From Streptomyces bobili (GTDB lineage: Bacteria > Actinomycetota > Actinomycetes > Streptomycetales > Streptomycetaceae), in the NCBI RefSeq assembly GCF_002154575.1, contig NZ_MUBA01000015.1, forward strand, positions 1 through 42,625: DNA of 42,625 nt, in the 5' to 3' direction. The stretch's first letter is position 1; each line of letters opens with the position of its first letter. A model generated the notes under the pieces. The model ran no database searches and was not told the DNA's origin. It saw only the letters and a list, made by a program, of their open reading frames with translations. Shown piece by piece: positions 39,190-42,625 of the stretch. Position numbers and translations under genes: made by a program.

Positions 39190-39813
39190 ATGAGCATTCC
39201 CTGGACGGACATCGGCACCGTCTCCACGGCCGGACTCAGCGCGATAGCCACTTGGGGCGCGTGGCGAGCAGCCACACGCTCGGCGAAGACGGCGGACACG
39301 GTGGCCCGCATCGAGCGTCAGCGATGGCACGCAGACCTGACGCCCGAGTTCGACATCAGCATCGAGCGTGGCGAAGGCGATCGAGCCACGCTCAGCGTGC
39401 GGCTCATCGGGCCCGTGCCGCTGAAGCAGCTGGACGAGATCGCAATCCGCATCGTCAGCAGTGACGACATGGACCGCACGGTCCGGCTTCCCGGCGATCG
39501 CACCCAGGAGGACGTCGACGCGCAGGTTTGGGGCCCGTGCCGTTTCTCGTACAGTGCGGACGGGGCTGATGTGAACGGGCAGACGGTCGAGCTGTTTCCG
39601 CTGCGGGTTGGGACGGGCCGCCCGTTCAGCATCGAGCGGACACGGCCGCCCCACTGGCAGCAGGGCGGCAACGTTGAACGGAACTGGCGCGACGACTGGA
39701 TGAACAAGCCGATGCGCCTCATCCTTACGTGTCGGCGCGAAGATTTCGATCCGTGGGTTGTGCCTTGTGACGTTGAAGTGCCCACGGCCGTACGGGTGCG
39801 ATGGCTGAACTGA
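39190..39813 (+). CDS. Membrane-anchored protein with large soluble domain
   Basis: 207 residues from ATG 39190. Weak N-terminal membrane helix (IGTVSTAGLSAIATWGAWRA) and a basic helix, then a beta-rich soluble domain (TPEFDISIERGEGDRATLSV, RLIGPVPLKQLDEIAIRIVS, DVDAQVWGPCRFSYSADGAD). Conserved single-copy proteins of this type occur in Streptomyces accessory regions. The function is unknown. A leaderless promoter suggests expression in the lysogen. Confidence 0.7.
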   Translation: MSIPWTDIGTVSTAGLSAIATWGAWRAATRSAKTADTVARIERQRWHADLTPEFDISIERGEGDRATLSVRLIGPVPLKQLDEIAIRIVSSDDMDRTVRLPGDRTQEDVDAQVWGPCRFSYSADGADVNGQTVELFPLRVGTGRPFSIERTRPPHWQQGGNVERNWRDDWMNKPMRLILTCRREDFDPWVVPCDVEVPTAVRVRWLN

Positions 39814-39882
39814 GAGCGGTGCTCATCAAGGGGCGCAGTTGCGAGCCGAGGCGTAGGCGCGCCGATCGGCGGGGCACGGTGG

Positions 39883-40158
39883 TCAGCCCCCGAAGGGGGC
39901 AGGACCGCTGCCTTGGATGCGCAGCTCGGCCGTGTCCGCATTGAACGTTCCCGCGATGAAGTTCCCCGAGCGGTGGTCGTCGATCCGCAGCTTGGTGTCG
40001 TTGTCGTTGAAGATCGCCCATGCGGCTTCTTCGCTCTCAGCCGTGATGGTGCCGTGCCACTCCTGGAGGCCACCGTCCGTGGTGATGGCCAGGTCGGCGG
40101 TGACCGGGTACTCCGCGTCGCGGACGATGGCTGTAGCGGGACCGTCGTATGTCGTCAT
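39883..40158 (-). CDS. DUF4873-like small protein
   Basis: 91 residues from ATG 40158. MTTYDGPATAIVRDAEYPVT, GGLQEWHGTITAESEEAAWA and NFIAGTFNADTAELRIQGSG form a small beta-barrel-like protein. The YDGPAT start with WHG.I later resembles DUF4873. It has no neighbour in the same operon. Function unknown. Confidence 0.65.
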   Translation of the reverse strand: MTTYDGPATAIVRDAEYPVTADLAITTDGGLQEWHGTITAESEEAAWAIFNDNDTKLRIDDHRSGNFIAGTFNADTAELRIQGSGPAPFGG

Positions 40159-40215
40159 GACGGCATGATGGCCGATGCAGGTGAGGCCGTGTGCGGGTTC
40201 CGGACGGCGTGCTGT

Positions 40216-40326
40216 TCACCGGTTGATGGCTACCCAGGCGACGACCGCGAGCGCGGCCACCAGGACCGCCCGGCCCGTCAGCCGATGGAGTAGCCGCCGC
40301 CGAAGCCGGGCCCGCTCGCCCCTCAT
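40216..40326 (-). CDS. 36-residue membrane microprotein
   Basis: ATG 40326 overlaps the upstream stop (ATGA). A basic head (MRGERARLRRRLLHRL) precedes one membrane helix (AVLVAALAVVAWVAI). Coupling to the upstream gene supports translation. Function unknown. Confidence 0.5.
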   Translation of the reverse strand: MRGERARLRRRLLHRLTGRAVLVAALAVVAWVAINR

Positions 40327-41144
40327 GCGGCGATCACGCCCTCGGCCCAGATCCGCCCGCAGCCGGTGCAGTGCGCGAGCGGCGACCGGCCCTCCCCACC
40401 GTGGACGTCGATCGCCCCACCGCAGTCGTGCAGCTGCTCCAGCGTCCGCCGCTGCGCCGCAATGTCCAGCGCCCGCTCGACGCGCTCGGCGGCGCCGGCC
40501 GCGACGTTCCCGATCCGCGTCTCCTCCTCGTCGGTGATGCGGCGGCACGGTCCGGGCGCGCGCTCGATCCGGGCCAGGAGCCAGAGCGCGGCGTAGGTCG
40601 CGGTCCGCGTGCCGGTGTACCGCCACCGTCGAGGGTCGTGCTGGTCGGCGTGCGCCAGCTCGGTACGGCGCTGCCGGTCTGTGGCGGCGATGCGGGCCTC
40701 GCGGAGGGTGCGGTAGTCGGCCTTGCGGGCGGCCGGCACGGAGATCGGCGCGCGCTGTGCGGTGCGGGCGATGTCGTCGGCGCAGGCGGTGAGGGCGGCT
40801 TCGACGGCGCGCATGGTGTCGAGGATGTGGAGACGGACGGGAACGGGCCGCTGGCCGATCTGGGCGGGGTCACGCTCGTCGCCGATCGGGTGGGTGTGCC
40901 CTGGGTCGACGTCGCCGCAGTGCTGGCAGAGGTAGCCGGTGACGCGGCCGGTGGCGTCGCGAATGGTGGTGAGCGTCTGCGTGTGGTCGACGACGACCAG
41001 GGTGGTGTCGGCTTCTTCGAGCGCGACGAGGTGGCTGCGGAGGCCGACGCCGAAGCCATGGTGGATGGCGGGTTGGCCGAGGGCGTCGTGGAGGTTCCTC
41101 CAGTGGAGGGCGATGGTGCGGAGGTTCGTGGCGGCGGTGGTCAT
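40323..41144 (-). CDS. Conserved Streptomyces mobile-element protein with two Cys motifs
   Basis: 273 residues from ATG 41144, with an AGGAG ribosome site. N-terminal helical domain, a first metal-binding-like motif CQHCGDVDPGHTH near residue 80, a helical centre (RLHILDTMRAVEAALTACAD; RTATYAALWLLARIERAPGP), and a C-terminal motif HDCGG...HCTGCGRIW. The paired Cys motifs point to zinc binding. I know similar proteins from Streptomyces AICEs and prophages but no function. A hairpin separates it from the HIT gene. Confidence 0.7.
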   Translation of the reverse strand: MTTAATNLRTIALHWRNLHDALGQPAIHHGFGVGLRSHLVALEEADTTLVVVDHTQTLTTIRDATGRVTGYLCQHCGDVDPGHTHPIGDERDPAQIGQRPVPVRLHILDTMRAVEAALTACADDIARTAQRAPISVPAARKADYRTLREARIAATDRQRRTELAHADQHDPRRWRYTGTRTATYAALWLLARIERAPGPCRRITDEEETRIGNVAAGAAERVERALDIAAQRRTLEQLHDCGGAIDVHGGEGRSPLAHCTGCGRIWAEGVIAA

Positions 41145-41190
41145 CGTCGGCTCCTGTGGTGCGTGGGGCGGTACGGTGGGGCCACCGGAT

Positions 41191-41229
41191 GGGGCGTGCC
41201 TGGCCTGGGGAGGTCGGTGGGCGCGCCCC
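41191..41229 (-). terminator. Hairpin between the HIT gene and the next gene
   Basis: GGGGCGTGCC pairs with GGCGCGCCCC with one G-T pair (41191-41200 with 41220-41229). No T run. Confidence 0.45.
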
Positions 41230-41239
41230 TTCGTCATGC

Positions 41240-41635
41240 TCAGAGGCAGGCAGAACAGAGTCCGCTGCCGTTGCACGCCGAACAGGTCGGATGTCCGGAG
41301 TGCCAGGGCAGGGGGAGGCCGTCGTGCTCGGCGCGGGGCACGAGATGCAGGTGCAGGTGGAACACAGACTGCGTGGCCTCGCTGCCCCGGGACGTGATCA
41401 GGTTCATCGGTCGGTCCGACTTCTGCGCGAGCAGAGCAGCGCGCCACATCGTGTCGGCGGCCACGTCTGGGTCGTGGGCGAAGTCGGGGACGTGCTTCTT
41501 GGGGATGACGAGGGTGTGGCCCCCGACTACCGGGGTGAGCGGCACGATGGCGAGCGCGTCGGGCCACTCTCGGACGATGGTGGCGGGTGCGCGCCCGGCG
41601 ACGATCTCGCAGAAGGGGCAGGGCTCTTCGGGCAC
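41240..41635 (-). CDS. HIT-domain hydrolase with C-terminal Cys-rich tail
   Basis: 131 residues from GTG 41635, just after the upstream stop, with GGAGA upstream. N-terminal CPFCEIVAG, middle VVGGHTLVIPKKHVPDFAHD and the catalytic HLHLHLVPR (HxHxH) define a histidine-triad nucleotide hydrolase or transferase. Family members act on AMP-lysine, ApnA or adenylylated intermediates. Unusually, the C-terminus is CSACNGSGLCSAC, a CxxCxGxGxCxxC element like the DnaJ zinc finger. HIT genes are not typical phage genes; role here unknown. Confidence 0.85.
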   Translation of the reverse strand: MPEEPCPFCEIVAGRAPATIVREWPDALAIVPLTPVVGGHTLVIPKKHVPDFAHDPDVAADTMWRAALLAQKSDRPMNLITSRGSEATQSVFHLHLHLVPRAEHDGLPLPWHSGHPTCSACNGSGLCSACL

Positions 41636-41637
41636 GG

Positions 41638-41853
41638 TCAGTCTCCTCGTGCGATGGTCAGGGCGATCTGCCGCCACACCTCCGGCGTCGTCGACCTGGC
41701 CACAACGCGGGCGAGAAGGACGGCGAGGGTAGCGGGGTCGTGGTCGGCGGAGCGGGCGATGGCCCAGGCTGCGTCGTCGTCGCGGTCGAGGATGGCGGTG
41801 ACCATGGCGAGGGCGGCGTTGCGGGAGTTGCCGGCGGGTGTCTCGACGGACAT
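41638..41853 (-). CDS. Small helical protein
   Basis: 71 residues from ATG 41853. Almost entirely helical (RNAALAMVTAILDRDDDAAW, TLAVLLARVVARSTTPEVWR). It lies 2 bases after the upstream gene and 2 bases before the HIT gene, so it is part of one operon. No function recognised. Confidence 0.6.
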   Translation of the reverse strand: MSVETPAGNSRNAALAMVTAILDRDDDAAWAIARSADHDPATLAVLLARVVARSTTPEVWRQIALTIARGD

Positions 41854-41855
41854 GG

Positions 41856-42197
41856 TCAGCGGTTCCTCGCGATCTCGCAGCGTCCGGTCTCGGTGTGCAT
41901 CTCCGAGCACTCCGGGCCGCAGCGCCCCTCCTCGACGGGCTCGTAGGTGGCGGCGAAGATGTCGTCTCGGCAGGGGTAGAACTCTCCGGCGACCCCCTTG
42001 ATGATCCAATCGCCGGGACGGAAGGCCATCTCGCCTTCGAGCGTGAGGATTACGCCGCCGGTGTTCGTGGTGCTGTTCCAGCGCTGGTTGCCGGAGTGCG
42101 AGCCGCCCAGGAAGGCGAGGACCTCTGTGCAACTGTCGCCGGTGCCGGTGAACTGCACGGCTTCGATCTCGACGGGCTTCTTGCGGAACTTGGGCAT
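41856..42197 (-). CDS. Phage-type small protein
   Basis: 113 residues from ATG 42197. The start MPKFRKKPVEIEAVQFTGTG and the later GEMAFRPGDWIIKGVAGEFY, CRDDIFAATYEPVE form a well-known small phage protein type (KPVxIEAxQ...GDWIIxGxxGExYPCxxDIFxxTYxP), widespread in phages and prophages but without assigned function. The C-terminal extension has Cys residues (RCGPECSEMHTETGRCEI). Confidence 0.85.
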   Translation of the reverse strand: MPKFRKKPVEIEAVQFTGTGDSCTEVLAFLGGSHSGNQRWNSTTNTGGVILTLEGEMAFRPGDWIIKGVAGEFYPCRDDIFAATYEPVEEGRCGPECSEMHTETGRCEIARNR

Positions 42198-42199
42198 GG

Positions 42200-42592
42200 T
42201 CACTGCTCCTTGGTTTGGTCGGCGGGCGGGAGGATCGCGGCGTGCAGTTCGGCGAGCCGCTTGTCCCACCAGCGGGCCATCGGCGTGCCGAGCGGCGGCG
42301 GTCCGGCCTTCACCCACTGCTCGTAGAGGGCGATGACGCGGCTGACGTCCTGCTCCGCGGATCGGTGAAGTGCGGCGAACACGCGGGTGGTCGTCTCCTC
42401 CGCGGTCAGCGCCGGGCCAGGCTCCTCGCCCTGGTACAGCGGGTGATCGGCCGGAATGATCCCCATCTCGGAACCCCACGCCGGGTTGAGGAACGCGGAC
42501 ACCTTGTCGTTGAGCTGGGCGAACCGCTTGTACAGCTCGCGGAAGTTCTCCTCGGGCGTCATCTCGCGGGTCTTCTGGCTGTTCGTGGTCAC
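42200..42592 (-). CDS. Conserved hypothetical protein
   Basis: 130 residues from GTG 42592, after AGGAAGAA. Helical, acidic (EENFRELYKRFAQLNDKVSA; AEETTTRVFAALHRSAEQDV; SRVIALYEQWVKAG). First visible gene of the right-hand minus-strand operon, which continues off the window. The type is common in Streptomyces mobile regions. Function unknown. Confidence 0.7.
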   Translation of the reverse strand: MTTNSQKTREMTPEENFRELYKRFAQLNDKVSAFLNPAWGSEMGIIPADHPLYQGEEPGPALTAEETTTRVFAALHRSAEQDVSRVIALYEQWVKAGPPPLGTPMARWWDKRLAELHAAILPPADQTKEQ

Positions 42593-42625
42593 TTCTTCCT
42601 CCGTGCTGCGCGCGCGGCCGCGCGC

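Noticed and set aside
40216..41144. Toxin-antitoxin interpretation of the microprotein plus Cys-motif gene
   Set aside because: Coupling and a single membrane helix are not enough; order and sequences match no known toxin-antitoxin type I can name.
5048..42625. tRNA genes, insertion sequences or a transposase
   Set aside because: None recognised by eye on either strand. The integration target appears to be a protein gene, not a tRNA.

Overview
The window is high-GC actinobacterial DNA. A Streptomyces chromosome is the best fit, judged from GC-rich third codon positions, frequent GTG starts and the gene families present. It shows a chromosome-prophage boundary. Positions 1 to about 5055 are chromosomal: the 3' part of pheT, a membrane-anchored PP2C/SpoIIE-type phosphatase, an NsdA-like HTH/TPR regulator, a NUDIX hydrolase, and on the minus strand only the last ~45 codons of a 3-hydroxybutyryl-CoA dehydrogenase. 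That gene stops matching its family at about 5048-5065, where foreign DNA starts, so I read this as one end (attL or attR) of an integrated element. The element runs off the right edge. No integrase, excisionase, replication gene or second attachment site is visible.

From 5.06 to 30.75 kb the element is a tailed siphovirus-type prophage, nearly all on the minus strand, so it reads right to left: small terminase, large terminase, portal, MuF-like minor capsid protein, (a small plus-strand zinc-ribbon gene and a five-hairpin array), scaffold, major capsid, decoration-like proteins, head-tail connectors, tail terminator, major tail protein, frameshifted tail assembly chaperone, tape measure, a large distal tail protein, tail-tip proteins (one with a Sec signal), a terminator, then amidase endolysin, holin and membrane accessory proteins. 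Left of lysis lie a HAD phosphatase, an XRE-TPR regulator, three small Cys-rich genes and a mini XRE regulator.

From 30.8 to 36 kb the element no longer looks like ordinary phage. Two exported proteins share a near-duplicate leader. They are followed (in window coordinates) by a compact, translationally coupled minus-strand operon of membrane proteins built around a SpdB-like intermycelial spread protein, which is typical of Streptomyces conjugative plasmids and AICEs. One member is apparently frameshifted. The operon and a plus-strand HTH gene diverge from a palindrome that contains the -10 boxes of both promoters.

From 36.1 to 39.8 kb is a plus-strand island of mostly single, probably leaderless genes (HTH, DUF6221-like, PadR-like plus membrane partner, DUF6233-like, small conserved proteins). 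From 39.9 kb to the edge is another minus-strand string of small genes, including a HIT protein with a DnaJ-like Cys tail. The whole suggests a temperate phage carrying a plasmid/AICE-type spread cassette, either a phage-plasmid-like hybrid or a composite of two mobile elements. The conjugation motor TraB, if present, must lie outside the window.
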